A stretch of DNA of 64,000 bases from Nitrosomonadaceae bacterium. Lineage in GTDB: Bacteria; Pseudomonadota; Gammaproteobacteria; Burkholderiales; Nitrosomonadaceae. The stretch spans positions 1 through 64,000 of the forward strand of contig JAUSLF010000012.1 in the NCBI GenBank assembly GCA_030646695.1, written 5' to 3'. Made by a program: the position numbers and the translations under genes. The notes beneath the pieces are model-generated. The model was not told the origin of the DNA, did not search any database, and saw only the letters and a list, made by a program, of their open reading frames with translations. Positions 10,544 through 21,559 of this stretch are shown here, in pieces (position 1 is the stretch's first letter; every line of letters begins with the position of its first letter).

Positions 10544-11734
10544 TCAGGTTTCCAGCAGTGAATCCATCTCATTCTCCAGCGCCTCTTTTATCGCCACCAG
10601 GGAAAGGACTGCCTCGCGCCCGTCGATGATGCGGTGATCGTAGGATAGTGCAAGATAATTTATCGGACGAATTACCACTTGGCCATTCTCGGCCACTGGC
10701 CGATCCTTGGTGGCATGAATGCCGAGGATCGCGCTTTGCGGTGGATTGATGATGGGGGTGGAAAGCATCGAGCCATATACACCACCATTGGTGATAGAAA
10801 AGGTACCGCCCGTCAATTCCTCGATAGTGAGTTTGCCTTCCTGGGCGCGTTTACTGAAACCGGCAATCTGTTTCTCGATTTCAGCCAGCGACAAGCGGTC
10901 GGCGTCGCGGATGATTGGCACTACCAAGCCGCGCGGGCTACCCACCGCGATGCCGATATCGTAGTAACCATGATAGACGATGTCGTTGCCGTCGACTGAA
11001 GCGTTAACAATGGGAAATTTCTTCAGTGCCGCCACTACTGCCTTGACGAAAAACGAGGTGAAGCCGAGCTTGACGCCGTGTTCCTTTTCGAAGCCTTGCT
11101 TGTGGCGAGCGCGCAAATCAATAATCGCCTGCATATTGACTTCGTTGAACGTGGTCAGTATCGCCGCAGTAGATTGGGATTGCACCAGCCGCTCGGCGAT
11201 GCGCATCCGCAGCCGTGACATGGCAACCCGTTGCTCGGGTCGATTGCCGCTAGGCGTAGCCACGGTGGCTACCGCCGCCGTGGCCGGTGGCGGCGATTTG
11301 GTTCCTGCTTGCGCTGCCACATCCTCCTTGGTGATACGTCCGTCGCGCCCGGTTCCTTTGATTTCCTCGGCCTTGAGATTCTCTTCTGCTGCCATTTTCC
11401 TGGCTGCGGGCATCATGGCCGGAGTCACCGCAGCCGCTGCAGCAGATTCCGTAACTGATGGCGCCGCGACTGCAGTCACAGTGGTTGCGGCTGTGGCCGC
11501 AGTATCTATGGTCGCGATGATTTCGCTGCTTACTACCATCGCCCCATCGCCCTTAATGATTTTCGCCAGTACACCCGCCACTGGCGCCGGCAATTCCAGC
11601 ACGACCTTATCGGTCTCGATATCGATCAGATTTTCATTGCGCTCGACATATTCACCCTGCTTCTTGTGCCAGGAAAGCAGCGTGGCTTCTGCCACCGATT
11701 CGGACAATACCGGAACTTTGACTTCGACTAGCAT
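10544..11734 (-). CDS. sucB: Dihydrolipoyl succinyltransferase (E2 of 2-oxoglutarate dehydrogenase)
   Basis: SucB forms the cubic core of the complex and transfers the succinyl group to CoA. The 396-residue protein has one N-terminal lipoyl domain with the modified lysine in ETDKVVLE (near residue 43). An Ala/Thr/Val-rich linker is followed by a peripheral subunit-binding domain ([29 protein letters not shown]) and the catalytic domain with the [13 protein letters not shown] motif near the end. A strong AAGGAAG ribosome site precedes the ATG, and sucA ends 15 bases upstream. Confidence 0.97.
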   Translation of the reverse strand: MLVEVKVPVLSESVAEATLLSWHKKQGEYVERNENLIDIETDKVVLELPAPVAGVLAKIIKGDGAMVVSSEIIATIDTAATAATTVTAVAAPSVTESAAAAAVTPAMMPAARKMAAEENLKAEEIKGTGRDGRITKEDVAAQAGTKSPPPATAAVATVATPSGNRPEQRVAMSRLRMRIAERLVQSQSTAAILTTFNEVNMQAIIDLRARHKQGFEKEHGVKLGFTSFFVKAVVAALKKFPIVNASVDGNDIVYHGYYDIGIAVGSPRGLVVPIIRDADRLSLAEIEKQIAGFSKRAQEGKLTIEELTGGTFSITNGGVYGSMLSTPIINPPQSAILGIHATKDRPVAENGQVVIRPINYLALSYDHRIIDGREAVLSLVAIKEALENEMDSLLET

Positions 11735-11749
11735 GAGCCTTCCTTTAGG

Positions 11750-14602
11750 TTAAATTTTCTCGCGAAACGCTGCTGCCACCAATTCATTCTGCTGCAAGTT
11801 GTGCTTCGCCAGATACCCCACCGCCGGCGATGCCGATGATGGGCGCAACGCATAACCCAGAACCTGATCAGGCCGTTTGTGCCGCAGCAGATAATGCTGA
11901 ATACGGTGCCAGGCTCCCTGATTGCCGGATTCCTCCTGGCACCAGAGTATATCCCTGACATTGGCGTAGCGCTCAATCTCGGCCTGGAAATCATCATGTG
12001 GAAACGGATACAATTGCTCGATGCGAATGATCGCGATGTCCACAATCTTGTGTTCCCGCCGGTAAGCCAGCAGGTCGTAATAGATTTTGCCGCAACAGGC
12101 GATGATGCGCCGCACTTTTTTTGGATCAAGCTGTTCCGTTTCCGGGATCACGCTCATGAAACTGCCAGCGGCCAGATCTTCCAGACTCGATACTGATTCC
12201 TTGCGGCGCAACATACTTTTCGGGCTCATCGCGATAAGTGGCTTGCGCAGTGGCCGTATCATCTGCCGCCGCAGCAGATGAAACATTTGCGCCGGCGTGG
12301 ACGGAACGCATACCTGAATATTATATTCTGCGCACAGTTGCAGGTAGCGCTCCAGGCGCGCCGAGGAATGCTCCGGCCCTTGTCCCTCGTAGCCATGCGG
12401 CAGCAGCATCACCAGGCTGCACAATCGCCCCCACTTGGCCTCGCCGGAAGCAATGAACTGATCTATCACCACTTGTGCGCCATTGGCAAAATCGCCAAAT
12501 TGCGCCTCCCACACCACCAGTTCATTTGGTTCAGCGGTAGCATAGCCATATTCAAAACCCAGTACCGCTTCTTCTGACAGCACTGAATCGATAACCACGA
12601 AATCCGGCTGCTCCGGCGTAATGTGGCTTAGTGGAACATAGGTGCCCTCATCCCATCGTTCCCGGTCCTGATCATGCAGCACCGCATGACGGTGAAAGAA
12701 GGTTCCACGCCCGGAATCCTGCCCGGAAATACGTACCGGATAACCGTCTTTCAATAGCGCCGCGTAGGCCAGATTTTCCGCCATACCCCAATCCAGCGGC
12801 AGTTTTCCTTCGCTCATCAATCGCCGATCGGCAATAATTTTCTCCACCCGCGGATGTAACTTGAAATTGGCAGGAATATCGGTAAGTCGTCCTGCCAGAT
12901 GCTTCAATTCCGCCATTGGCAAACCGGTTTGCACTTTCTGATCCCACCGGCTATCTTTCAGGAAAGGCGCCCAATCTACCGCGCGTTGCGGCTTGTAGTC
13001 ATAGAGTATGGTCTTGTTGGGATTGCGGCCTGCGTCCATATCATCGCGATAGGCTTGCGCCATCTGCTCGGCTTCACCTGCCTGGATGACGCCTTCGCTT
13101 CGCAGCCTGTCGGCATAGAGTTTGCGCGTACCGGGATGCCGGCTGATAACCTTGTACATCTGCGGCTGCGTCACCATCGGCTCGTCTTGTTCATTGTGGC
13201 CGAGGCGGCGGAAACAAACCATGTCTATGACCACATCCTTCTGGAACTGCATGCGGAAATCAAGCGCGATTTCTGTCACCATCACCGCCGCTTCGGGGTC
13301 GTCACCGTTGACATGAAAAATCGGCGCTTCAATCATTTTCGACACGTCAGTGCAATACAGCGTAGAACGAGCATCGCGCGGGTCGGAAGTGGTAAAACCG
13401 ATCTGATTATTGATAACGACATGCACCGTGCCGCCGGTGCCATAGCCGCGGGTCTGTGACAGGTTCAGGGTTTCCATCACTACACCTTGACCAGAATAGG
13501 CTGCATCGCCATGCAGCAACACCGGCAGCACCAGCTTGCCCTGCCTGTCGCGCAAGCGATGCTGACGAGCTCGTACCGAGCCTTCCACTACTGGGTCGAC
13601 GATTTCAAGATGCGACGGATTGAACGCCAGCGTCAGGCGCATGACCCCGCCACCAGGGGTGGATAGCGCCGAAGAAAAACCCTGGTGATATTTGACATCA
13701 CCGGCAACCAATTCCTGCGTGTGCTTGCCCTCAAATTCCTGAAACAACTCGGCAGGCATTTTGCCCAACGTATTCACCAGTACGTTGAGCCGCCCGCGAT
13801 GTGCCATACCGATGACTACCTCCTGCACACCCATCTGACCGGCACGCTGTAACAGGTTATCCAGAAGTGGAATCAGGCTCTCGCCGCCCTCACCAGAAAA
13901 TCGTTTCTGTCCGACATAGCGGGTGTGCAAATATTTTTCCAACCCTTCTGCCGCGTTAAGCCGTTCCAGAATATGGTGCTTGTACTCTGCAGAATAAGCG
14001 GGCTGGGAGCGCGGGCCTTCAAAGCGCTTCTGTATCCAGCGCTTCTGCTCGGTGTCTGCAATGTACATGTACTCGACACCGATACTGCCGCAGTAGGTTT
14101 GACGCAGTGCCTGCAGAATTTCTCGTAGCGTCGCACGGCCGGGGCCAACCAACGAACCGGTGTCGAACACTATATCCAGATCCGCCTCGGTCAAGCCATA
14201 GTGGGACGGATCAAGTTCTGGAATATAGGGTTTCTCCTGATGCTTGAGCGGGTCGAGATTGGCTAGACGCACACCAAGAAAACGATGGGCATTGATAATC
14301 TGTAGTACCGATACCTGCTTGCGTTCTGCCGCCACCGCCTGAGCAGCGCCCTGAACGGCAGCCTGATCGTCACATGCATATTTTCTTGCCGGACGAATGA
14401 ATGATGCGAGTACCGGGCCGTGCGACACATCCCGTGTGGTTTTCCCCGCTGTTTTCTGCAGTTCATCAAAATAACCGCGCCACTCTGGCAGAACCAGGGT
14501 GGGGTTTTGCAGATAATCTTCGTAAAGCTCCTCGATGAATGGCGCATTCGTGCCAAACAGCATGGAGTTCTCGAACAGCTGCTTCATACTCGTTGCAGGC
14601 AT
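11750..14602 (-). CDS. sucA: 2-oxoglutarate dehydrogenase E1 component
   Basis: This thiamine-diphosphate enzyme decarboxylates 2-oxoglutarate and succinylates the lipoyl group of SucB. The protein is about 950 residues. It has the N-terminal peptide FIEELYEDYLQNP, the GMAHRGRLNVLVN motif, HGDAAYSGQGVV and QIGFTTSDPRDARS. The start is uncertain: ATGs at 14602 (MPATSMKQLF) and 14587 both fit, and the frame is open to 14662, inside gltA. None has a strong ribosome site. The gene sits between gltA and sucB as part of one transcription unit. Confidence 0.95.
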   Translation of the reverse strand: MPATSMKQLFENSMLFGTNAPFIEELYEDYLQNPTLVLPEWRGYFDELQKTAGKTTRDVSHGPVLASFIRPARKYACDDQAAVQGAAQAVAAERKQVSVLQIINAHRFLGVRLANLDPLKHQEKPYIPELDPSHYGLTEADLDIVFDTGSLVGPGRATLREILQALRQTYCGSIGVEYMYIADTEQKRWIQKRFEGPRSQPAYSAEYKHHILERLNAAEGLEKYLHTRYVGQKRFSGEGGESLIPLLDNLLQRAGQMGVQEVVIGMAHRGRLNVLVNTLGKMPAELFQEFEGKHTQELVAGDVKYHQGFSSALSTPGGGVMRLTLAFNPSHLEIVDPVVEGSVRARQHRLRDRQGKLVLPVLLHGDAAYSGQGVVMETLNLSQTRGYGTGGTVHVVINNQIGFTTSDPRDARSTLYCTDVSKMIEAPIFHVNGDDPEAAVMVTEIALDFRMQFQKDVVIDMVCFRRLGHNEQDEPMVTQPQMYKVISRHPGTRKLYADRLRSEGVIQAGEAEQMAQAYRDDMDAGRNPNKTILYDYKPQRAVDWAPFLKDSRWDQKVQTGLPMAELKHLAGRLTDIPANFKLHPRVEKIIADRRLMSEGKLPLDWGMAENLAYAALLKDGYPVRISGQDSGRGTFFHRHAVLHDQDRERWDEGTYVPLSHITPEQPDFVVIDSVLSEEAVLGFEYGYATAEPNELVVWEAQFGDFANGAQVVIDQFIASGEAKWGRLCSLVMLLPHGYEGQGPEHSSARLERYLQLCAEYNIQVCVPSTPAQMFHLLRRQMIRPLRKPLIAMSPKSMLRRKESVSSLEDLAAGSFMSVIPETEQLDPKKVRRIIACCGKIYYDLLAYRREHKIVDIAIIRIEQLYPFPHDDFQAEIERYANVRDILWCQEESGNQGAWHRIQHYLLRHKRPDQVLGYALRPSSASPAVGYLAKHNLQQNELVAAAFREKI

Positions 14603-14618
14603 CTTTGACAGCACCGGA

Positions 14619-15920
14619 CTATTTGCGTAACGCAAGCGGCGCCACATCGCGTGTGGCTGCACCGGTATAAAGCTGGCGTGGGCGCCCTATCTTGTATTCC
14701 GGATCGGAAATCATTTCGCTCCATTGAGCGATCCAGCCGACTGTGCGCGCCATGGCAAATAGGGCAGTAAACATGGAAACCGGAATACCCAGAGCACGTT
14801 GCACGATGCCGGAATAGAAATCGACATTAGGATAGAGTTTCTTGGAAATGAAATATTCATCTTCCAGCGCGATTTTCTCCAGTTCCAGCGCCAGTTTGAA
14901 CAGTGGGTCATTCTGCAATCCCAGTTCATTTAATACTTCGTGGCAGGTCTCGCGCATCAACTTCGCGCGCGGATCAAAATTCTTGTATACCCGGTGACCA
15001 AAACCCATCAGCTTGAAACTGTCGTTCTTGTCCTTGGCACGTTTGATGTATTCGCCGATGCGTGAAACATCGCCGATTTCTTCCAGCATGTTGAGGCAGG
15101 CCTCATTCGCTCCGCCATGCGCCGGCCCCCACAGGCAGGCGATACCGGCGGAGATGCAGGCAAACGGATTGGCACCGCTGGAACCGGACAAACGCACGGT
15201 GGAAGTGGAAGCATTCTGCTCGTGGTCAGCATGCAGAATCAGTATGCGATCCAGCGCTCGTGCCAGTACCGGGTTGGACTTGTATTCCTCTGCGGGAGTG
15301 GCAAACATCATGTGCAGGAAATTTTCTGCGTAGTTAAGGTTGTTGCGCGGATAGATGAAAGGCTGGCCGATGTTGTACTTATAAGCCATCGCGGTAATGG
15401 TCGGCAATTTCGCGACTAGGCGAAAGGCTGACAGTTCGCGTTGCGCGGCATCGGAAATATCCATCGCATCGTGATAAAACGCCGACAACGCCCCAACCAC
15501 CCCCACCATCACCGCCATCGGATGGGCGTCACGGCGGAAGCCAGTATAGAACCGCGCCAGTTGCTCATGCACCATCGTGTGCTCTTTGATGGTGTTGTCG
15601 AATGAAACCTTCTGGTCGCTAGTAGGCAGTTCGCCATTCATCAGCAAATAACACACTTCCATGAAATCACATTGCCTGGCCAACTGTTCGATCGGGTAGC
15701 CGCGATAAAGCAGGATGCCCGCATCACCGTCGATGAAAGTTATTTTTGAACTGCAACTGGCGGTGGAAAAATAGCCGGGATCGTAAGTAAACACGCCGCT
15801 CCTGGCGTGCAAACTACGGATATCCACCACCTCCGGTCCCATGCTGCCGGACATGACAGGAAATTCAAGCGGCGGGCTACCATCGCCCAGATCGAGGGTC
15901 GCTGTGCGTTTCTGCTCCAT
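14619..15920 (-). CDS. gltA: Citrate synthase
   Basis: GltA condenses acetyl-CoA and oxaloacetate. The 433-residue product has the length and N-terminal beta domain of the hexameric, NADH-sensitive proteobacterial type. It has the motifs [37 protein letters not shown] and [14 protein letters not shown], carrying the catalytic histidines. A strong GGAG site six bases upstream supports the start at 15920 rather than an in-frame start at 16013. It lies 49 bases after sdhE. Confidence 0.96.
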   Translation of the reverse strand: MEQKRTATLDLGDGSPPLEFPVMSGSMGPEVVDIRSLHARSGVFTYDPGYFSTASCSSKITFIDGDAGILLYRGYPIEQLARQCDFMEVCYLLMNGELPTSDQKVSFDNTIKEHTMVHEQLARFYTGFRRDAHPMAVMVGVVGALSAFYHDAMDISDAAQRELSAFRLVAKLPTITAMAYKYNIGQPFIYPRNNLNYAENFLHMMFATPAEEYKSNPVLARALDRILILHADHEQNASTSTVRLSGSSGANPFACISAGIACLWGPAHGGANEACLNMLEEIGDVSRIGEYIKRAKDKNDSFKLMGFGHRVYKNFDPRAKLMRETCHEVLNELGLQNDPLFKLALELEKIALEDEYFISKKLYPNVDFYSGIVQRALGIPVSMFTALFAMARTVGWIAQWSEMISDPEYKIGRPRQLYTGAATRDVAPLALRK

Positions 15921-15969
15921 ATCATTCTCCACTGTTTTCATCGTTGTCGGCAAAACAACCGCGGCGCGG

Positions 15970-16203
15970 TCAAGCTGCTTGCAGAAGCCGCAATACCGGC
16001 CACAGGCTGGCATCCGCCAGTTCTTTCCTTGTTGTAATCATATCCCACAAGTCATTGTCAGAAAGGTCCAGCAATGTAACGAGTTGCTGCAATTCCGTTT
16101 CACTCAGTTGCGTATAATGCTTGTCCATAAACCGTTGCAGCACGATATCCAGTTCCAGCAATCCACGCCGGCAACGCCAGCGGGCGCGCTCCAGTTCCTT
16201 CAT
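15970..16203 (-). CDS. sdhE: SdhE, succinate dehydrogenase flavinylation factor
   Basis: SdhE proteins help attach FAD covalently to SdhA. The 77-residue product starts [19 protein letters not shown], which holds the RRG motif that binds SdhA in this family, and continues with the all-helical [24 protein letters not shown]. The start at 16203 overlaps the sdhB stop by four bases (ATGA), which suggests translational coupling; an in-frame start at 16272 would extend it into sdhB. Its place between sdhB and gltA fits its role. Confidence 0.93.
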   Translation of the reverse strand: MKELERARWRCRRGLLELDIVLQRFMDKHYTQLSETELQQLVTLLDLSDNDLWDMITTRKELADASLWPVLRLLQAA

Positions 16204-16895
16204 ACTGTTCTTTTCACCATCATATCCTTGATCTTGCCAATGGCGCTGGTTGGGTTCAGCCCCTTGGGGCATACGTCCACACAGTTCATGATGGAATGGC
16301 AGCGAAACAGACGGTACGGGTCTTCCAGATTATCCAGCCGCTCGGCGCTGGCCTGATCGCGGCTGTCGGCGAGAAAACGGTAGGCTTGCAACAATCCCGC
16401 AGGACCGACGAATTTATCCGGGTTCCACCAGAACGAAGGACACGCGGTGGTGCAACACGCGCACAGGATGCATTCATACAGCCCGTCCAGTTCTGCTCTT
16501 TCTTCGGGCGATTGCAACCGCTCAGTTTCCGGTGGCGGATCATTGTTGATCAGATAAGGCTTGATCGAATGGTACTGCTTGAAAAATTGGGTCATGTCCA
16601 CGATCAGATCGCGGATTACCGGCAATCCCGGCAACGGACGCAATTCCACCGGCTCTCTCAACCCCGCAACCGGGGTAATACAGGCCAGCCCGTTGCGGCC
16701 GTTGATGTTCATTGCGTCCGACCCGCACACTCCTTCCCGGCAGGAGCGGCGCAGACTCAGGCTGTCATCCACTGACTTGATTCGCACCAGTGCATCCAGC
16801 AGCATTCTGTCGGACGGCTCCAGCGCGATGTCGTAGTCCTGCATGTACGGTTTGTCGTCCTTGTCGGGATCGTAGCGATAGATCGAGAAACGCAT
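16200..16895 (-). CDS. sdhB: Succinate dehydrogenase iron-sulfur subunit
   Basis: SdhB passes electrons from the flavin to quinone through three iron-sulfur clusters. In this 231-residue protein the first cysteine set is CREGVCGSDAMNINGRNGLAC (2Fe-2S). The later sets are CILCACCTTACPSFWW and CHSIMNCVDVCPKGLNP (4Fe-4S and 3Fe-4S). A clean AGGAG site before the ATG at 16895 supports this start. It lies eight bases after sdhA and overlaps sdhE. Confidence 0.97.
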   Translation of the reverse strand: MRFSIYRYDPDKDDKPYMQDYDIALEPSDRMLLDALVRIKSVDDSLSLRRSCREGVCGSDAMNINGRNGLACITPVAGLREPVELRPLPGLPVIRDLIVDMTQFFKQYHSIKPYLINNDPPPETERLQSPEERAELDGLYECILCACCTTACPSFWWNPDKFVGPAGLLQAYRFLADSRDQASAERLDNLEDPYRLFRCHSIMNCVDVCPKGLNPTSAIGKIKDMMVKRTV

Positions 16896-16903
16896 ACCTG
16901 CTC

Positions 16904-18667
16904 CTAATAAACTCTGGGTTTCGGTGGAAACGATTCCACCGTCAGCGGCTTCAACCGGACTGGCTTGTAATCCAGCCGCCGGCCTTCGCTGAAATACAAA
17001 GTGTGCTTGAGCCATTTGTTGTCATCCCGCTCGGGGAAGTCGTCACGCGCATGGGCGCCGCGGCTCTCTTCGCGCGCGGCTGCTGCCGTCATCGTGGCCT
17101 GCGCCACCTCTACCAGATTGTCCAGTTCCAGTGCCTCCACACGCGCGGTGTTGAACACTCTGCTCTTGTCGGTGATTTCTGTATGTTTGACGCGCTCGGC
17201 GACTTCGCGAATCTTGCTCACCCCTTCGGCCAACAGATCGGGGAAGCGGAACACACCGCAATGCGTTTGCATCGTTTTGCGCATCGCATCGCCGACCTCG
17301 GCCACGCGTTCGCCATTTTTCTGACCTTCCAAGCGCGCCAAGCGAGCCAGTGGACGATCGGTCGCATCGGCAGGCAGCGGTTTCGGGTGCGGATTGTTCT
17401 TTAAATCCTCGATGATTTGCCGCGCGGCCGCGCGCCCGAACACCACCAGATCAAGTAGCGAGTTGCAACCCAGACGGTTCGCGCCATGCACCGATACACA
17501 AGCGCATTCGCCCACCGCGTAGAAGCCCTGCACCACATCTTCCGGCCCGGTTTTATAGGGCGCGACTACCTGCCCGTGATAGTTGGTGGGGATACCGCCC
17601 ATCATGTAATGCGCGGTTGGCACCACTGGAATCGGCTCATTGATCGGGTCTACTTGGGAAAATTTAATGGCGATTTCACGAATACCCGGCAGCCGCATGT
17701 TGATTACATCCGCACCAAGATGATCGAGCTTCAGCAACAGATGATCGGCATCCTTGCCACAGCCGCGCCCTTCCTTGATTTCCGTAGCCATGGCGCGCGA
17801 TACCACATCGCGGCTGGCCAGATCCTTGGCATGCGGCGCATAGCGCTGCATAAAACGTTCTCCGTCTTTATTGACCAGATAGCCGCCCTCACCGCGCACA
17901 CCTTCGGTGATGAGCACCCCCGCGCCGTACACACCGGTCGGGTGAAACTGGAAGAATTCCATGTCTTCCAATGGAATGCCGGCACGTGCCGCCATGCCGA
18001 GACCATCACCGGTATTGATGTAAGCGTTGGTACTTGCCGCGAAGATGCGCCCCGCGCCGCCGGTGGCGAATAACGTAGCGCGCGCTTGCAGGATCATCAC
18101 TTCATTGGTTTCGATCTCCATCGCCACCACACCCAGCACATCGCCGTCCTGATCGCGTATCAGATCCAGCGCCATCCATTCGACGAAAAAATTCGTATTG
18201 GCACGCACGTTTTGTTGATACAAGGTGTGCAATAGCGCGTGGCCGGTACGGTCGGCCGCCGCACAAGCGCGCGGTACCGGCGTCTTACCGTAATCCTGCA
18301 TATGCCCGCCGAACGGACGCTGGTAGATCTTGCCGCTATCCAGACGGTCGAACGGCATACCGAAATGTTCCAGTTCGTACACCACTTCGGGTGCGGCGCG
18401 GCACATAAATTCGATGGCGTCCTGGTCACCCAGATAGTCGGAACCTTTCACCGTGTCGTACATGTGCCAGTGCCAGTTGTCTTCATTGACGTTACCCAGC
18501 GAAGCGGCGATACCACCTTGCGCAGCGACTGTATGCGAACGCGTGGGAAACACCTTGGACAACACTGCCACTTTGAGTCCTGCCTCCGACAACGCCAGTG
18601 CGGCACGCATCCCGGCGCCACCGGCACCGACAATGACTACATCGAATTTTCTTCTGGCTATCGCCAC
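16904..18667 (-). CDS. sdhA: Succinate dehydrogenase flavoprotein subunit
   Basis: SdhA oxidises succinate to fumarate in complex II. The 587-residue protein has the N-terminal FAD fold [16 protein letters not shown] and the covalent-flavin region [16 protein letters not shown] (the histidine is the usual attachment site). It also has the substrate-binding segments [24 protein letters not shown] and [21 protein letters not shown]. Translation appears to start at a GTG one base after the sdhD stop, suggesting coupling. Confidence 0.97.
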   Translation of the reverse strand: MAIARRKFDVVIVGAGGAGMRAALALSEAGLKVAVLSKVFPTRSHTVAAQGGIAASLGNVNEDNWHWHMYDTVKGSDYLGDQDAIEFMCRAAPEVVYELEHFGMPFDRLDSGKIYQRPFGGHMQDYGKTPVPRACAAADRTGHALLHTLYQQNVRANTNFFVEWMALDLIRDQDGDVLGVVAMEIETNEVMILQARATLFATGGAGRIFAASTNAYINTGDGLGMAARAGIPLEDMEFFQFHPTGVYGAGVLITEGVRGEGGYLVNKDGERFMQRYAPHAKDLASRDVVSRAMATEIKEGRGCGKDADHLLLKLDHLGADVINMRLPGIREIAIKFSQVDPINEPIPVVPTAHYMMGGIPTNYHGQVVAPYKTGPEDVVQGFYAVGECACVSVHGANRLGCNSLLDLVVFGRAAARQIIEDLKNNPHPKPLPADATDRPLARLARLEGQKNGERVAEVGDAMRKTMQTHCGVFRFPDLLAEGVSKIREVAERVKHTEITDKSRVFNTARVEALELDNLVEVAQATMTAAAAREESRGAHARDDFPERDDNKWLKHTLYFSEGRRLDYKPVRLKPLTVESFPPKPRVY

Positions 18668-18668
18668 A

Positions 18669-19013
18669 TCAGCTCCACAGGATATCTACCGACCATACGG
18701 CATAAAACAGCAGCGACAAAATAACCAGCACTTGCAGCGTCAGGCGGGTGCCAGTGGCGTGAACATAATCCATCAGAATGTTGCGCATCCCAATCCAGGC
18801 ATGCCAGCATAGACTCACAAAAAACAGGAAAGAAGCAATGCGCAGCCACTGCTCACTGAATAGCGCTTTCCAGGCAGTATGATCATGCGGTGGCGAGACC
18901 AGCAGCACCGCTGCCAGCAGCAGAAGGTAGATTGCCATCACCACAGCGGTAACACGCTGTGCCAGCCAGTCGCGCAGACCGTAATGAGCGCCAGTGACTA
19001 CATGTTTCACCAT
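18669..19013 (-). CDS. sdhD: Succinate dehydrogenase membrane anchor subunit
   Basis: SdhD is one of two small membrane subunits that bind heme b and quinone. The 114-residue product has three hydrophobic helices: near residues 15-40, near 55-75 ([22 protein letters not shown]), and at the C-terminus. The histidine in the second helix is a plausible heme ligand. The ATG at 19013 overlaps the sdhC stop by seven bases; an in-frame extension to 19160 lies inside sdhC and is rejected. Confidence 0.93.
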   Translation of the reverse strand: MVKHVVTGAHYGLRDWLAQRVTAVVMAIYLLLLAAVLLVSPPHDHTAWKALFSEQWLRIASFLFFVSLCWHAWIGMRNILMDYVHATGTRLTLQVLVILSLLFYAVWSVDILWS

Positions 19014-19384
19014 ATTGCCGCTCCGATCAACAGCGTGAGGGTAATCCCCATTACCAGCACCAGTTTGCTGCTCATGCGCGCCTGTTCCAGCGCGACACCA
19101 TAATGCAGATCCAGCGCCAGATGACGAATACCCGCGCAGAAATGATGCAGCAAGAACCACAGTGCCAGCACTGATGCACCCTTGATCAAGGGGTTGGCCA
19201 AAAAAGACTGAAATTCAGCATAGCCTTGTGGTGAACCCAACGCCATCTGTAGACTGCAGAGTAAAACAGGGATGCCGGGAAAGAACAGCAGCACTCCACT
19301 CATGCGATGCAGAATCGAAACCACCGCCGGCAAGGGTTGCTTGATTTCTATGAGATTAAGATGCTTGGGACGCTTTCTTTGCAA
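19007..19384 (-). CDS. sdhC: Succinate dehydrogenase cytochrome b556 subunit
   Basis: SdhC is the larger heme-binding anchor. The 125-residue protein has the family N-terminus (RPKHLNLIEIKQPLPAVVSILHRMSGVLL), with the S..HR.SG quinone-site motif, and the LHHFCAGIRHLALDLHYG segment supplying the heme histidine. Three membrane helices are visible. It is the first gene of the long minus-strand TCA cluster and is divergent from mdh, with 197 bases between the two starts. Confidence 0.95.
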   Translation of the reverse strand: MQRKRPKHLNLIEIKQPLPAVVSILHRMSGVLLFFPGIPVLLCSLQMALGSPQGYAEFQSFLANPLIKGASVLALWFLLHHFCAGIRHLALDLHYGVALEQARMSSKLVLVMGITLTLLIGAAIW

Positions 19385-19501
19385 TTTTCGCTTCCATGCA
19401 ATCTGGTTCCGGGGCCAGCGATGAGTTTAGCCCGTTATGCCAGGCGATACAACCAAGCAAGTTTACGGGCAGAATCAAAACCGGTCTGCTAATTCCTTAA
19501 A

Positions 19502-19530
19502 TTGACAGCCGCGTGGAATGTTTCTATAGT
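19502..19530 (+). promoter_or_regulatory. Sigma70 promoter for mdh
   Basis: A perfect -35 (TTGACA) and a near-perfect -10 (TATAGT) are separated by exactly 17 bases. The expected start site is near 19537, giving a leader of about 45 bases before the mdh ATG. This is the best promoter match in the window. Confidence 0.75.
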
Positions 19531-19581
19531 CGAATGCGTTGCAAATCCCATGCATTGACCATTTCTCCCAGGAGCGCAGAA

Positions 19582-20565
19582 ATGAAATCCCCTATTCGCG
19601 TCGCGGTCACCGGCGCTGCTGGTCAGATTGGTTACAGCCTGCTATTTCGCATCGCCGCCGGCGACATGCTTGGCGAGGATCAGCCTGTCATCCTGCAACT
19701 GCTCGACATCCCCCAGTCACAATCCATGCTCAGGGGCGTGATGATGGAACTGGACGATTGCGCGTTTCCACTGCTGACTGGCGTAATTGCGACCGACGAT
19801 CCCAAAATTGCTTTCCGTGATGCCAGCATTGCCATGCTGGTGGGCGCGCGCCCCCGCAGCAAGGGCATGGAACGCAAGGATCTGCTGGAAACCAACGGTG
19901 CGATCTTCACCGTCCAGGGCAGGGCATTGGATGAAGTCGCCAACCGCGATGTCAAGATTCTGGTGGTGGGCAACCCCGCCAATACCAACGCTTACATCAC
20001 GATGAAAAATGCGCCCGGCTTGAAGCCAGGCAACTTCTCGGCAATGCTGCGACTGGACCACAACCGCGCTCTGTCGCAAGTGGCTGTGAAACTTGCTCAA
20101 CCGGTTTCCGGTATCCGTAAAATGGTGGTGTGGGGCAATCACTCCACTACTCAATACCCGGATCTGAACCACGCTGAAGCGGGTGGCAAGAAAGTGGTCG
20201 ACCTCATCAACGACCCGGCATGGGTGGAAAATTATTTCATCCCCACCGTACAGAAGCGCGGCGCGACGGTGATCGAAGCGCGCGGCCTGTCAAGTGCTGC
20301 CAGCGCTGCCAACGCAGCCGTCTGTCATATGCATGACTGGGTTTCCGGCACCCCGGAAAACAACTGGGTATCGATGGGCATTCCGTCAGACGGCAGCTAT
20401 GGCATTCCTGCAGGCGTGATTTATGGTCATCCCGTCACCTGTCAGGACGGTGTCTACAAAATCGTTCAGGGGCTGCAAATAAGCGATTCCGGCACAGCGA
20501 GAATGCAGGCAAGCTACCAGGATTTGCTGGAAGAACGCGATTCGGTAAGGCATCTGCTGGGGTAA
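19582..20565 (+). CDS. mdh: Malate dehydrogenase
   Basis: Mdh interconverts malate and oxaloacetate with NAD(H). The 327-residue product belongs to the group of dimeric enzymes close to plant and cytosolic types. Features are the nucleotide-binding [19 protein letters not shown], the substrate loop [28 protein letters not shown], and the catalytic [12 protein letters not shown] with the active histidine. A CAGGAG ribosome site supports 19582 over the open frame back to 19513. A consensus promoter lies upstream and prpB follows 85 bases later. Confidence 0.96.
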   Translation: MKSPIRVAVTGAAGQIGYSLLFRIAAGDMLGEDQPVILQLLDIPQSQSMLRGVMMELDDCAFPLLTGVIATDDPKIAFRDASIAMLVGARPRSKGMERKDLLETNGAIFTVQGRALDEVANRDVKILVVGNPANTNAYITMKNAPGLKPGNFSAMLRLDHNRALSQVAVKLAQPVSGIRKMVVWGNHSTTQYPDLNHAEAGGKKVVDLINDPAWVENYFIPTVQKRGATVIEARGLSSAASAANAAVCHMHDWVSGTPENNWVSMGIPSDGSYGIPAGVIYGHPVTCQDGVYKIVQGLQISDSGTARMQASYQDLLEERDSVRHLLG

Positions 20566-20650
20566 AGGTATTTCCACATTTCGTTGAACTCCTGTTTTCA
20601 GCGCATCTTCTCTTGCGCAATTGAAAAATTCAGCATCTCCCCGAACACTT

Positions 20651-21559
20651 ATGACCACACTCTCCGCCGGCTCCCGTTTCCGTGCTGCGCTTGCCGCTGA
20701 GAAACCTCTGCAAGTGGCAGGTTGCATCAATGCCTACTGCGCGCGCATGGCGGAGCGCACCGGTTTCAAGGCGATTTATCTTTCCGGCGGCGGCGTGGCA
20801 GCGGGTTCGCTGGGCGTGCCCGATCGCGGCATTTCGACGCTGGATGATGTGCTGACCGATGTGCGCCGCATCACCAACATCACCCATCTGCCGTTGCTGG
20901 TGGACGCGGATACCGGCTTTGGCGATGCGGGTGCTGCGCGCAGCATCGCTCACACGGTGAAATCGCTGATCAAATCGGGTGCGGGAGCAATGCATATCGA
21001 AGACCAGGTACAGGCCAAGCGTTGCGGCCACCTCCCCGGCAAAGCCATCGTCAGCAAAGATGAAATGGTGGATCGGATCAAGGCTGCAGTGGATGCCAGA
21101 ACCGATGCTGATTTTGTCATCATGGCGCGCACCGATGCGCTGGCAGTGGAAGGATTGCAATCCGCCATCGACCGGGCTTGCGCCTGTGTCGAGGCGGGTG
21201 CGGACATGATATTTCCCGAAGCGATAACCGAACTGGACATGTACCGGCAATTCGCCGCTGCGGTGAAAGTACCGATCCTGGCCAACATCACCGAGTTTGG
21301 CGCAACCCCGCTCTACACTACCCAGGAACTGGCTGCTGCAGATGTCTCGCTGGTGCTCTATCCGCTGTCGGCATTTCGCGCGATGAATGCCGCTGCACTC
21401 AAGGTATATCAGGCGATACGCAGCGAAGGCACGCAGAAAAACATGATCGACACCATGCAGACTCGCGCTGAACTGTACGATTTTCTTGATTACCATGCAT
21501 ACGAACAAAAGCCGGATGCTTTGTTTTCCGGAGACTCGGAAAGAACTGGAAATGAGTGA
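20651..21559 (+). CDS. prpB: 2-methylisocitrate lyase
   Basis: PrpB splits 2-methylisocitrate into pyruvate and succinate. The 302-residue product has the isocitrate lyase superfamily fold, the active-site KRCGH motif near residue 120, the metal-binding DADTGFGD, and the segment [15 protein letters not shown]. The frame is open back to a TTG at 20621; I prefer the ATG at 20651, although neither has a strong ribosome site. Its end overlaps prpC by eight bases. Confidence 0.93.
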   Translation: MTTLSAGSRFRAALAAEKPLQVAGCINAYCARMAERTGFKAIYLSGGGVAAGSLGVPDRGISTLDDVLTDVRRITNITHLPLLVDADTGFGDAGAARSIAHTVKSLIKSGAGAMHIEDQVQAKRCGHLPGKAIVSKDEMVDRIKAAVDARTDADFVIMARTDALAVEGLQSAIDRACACVEAGADMIFPEAITELDMYRQFAAAVKVPILANITEFGATPLYTTQELAAADVSLVLYPLSAFRAMNAAALKVYQAIRSEGTQKNMIDTMQTRAELYDFLDYHAYEQKPDALFSGDSERTGNE

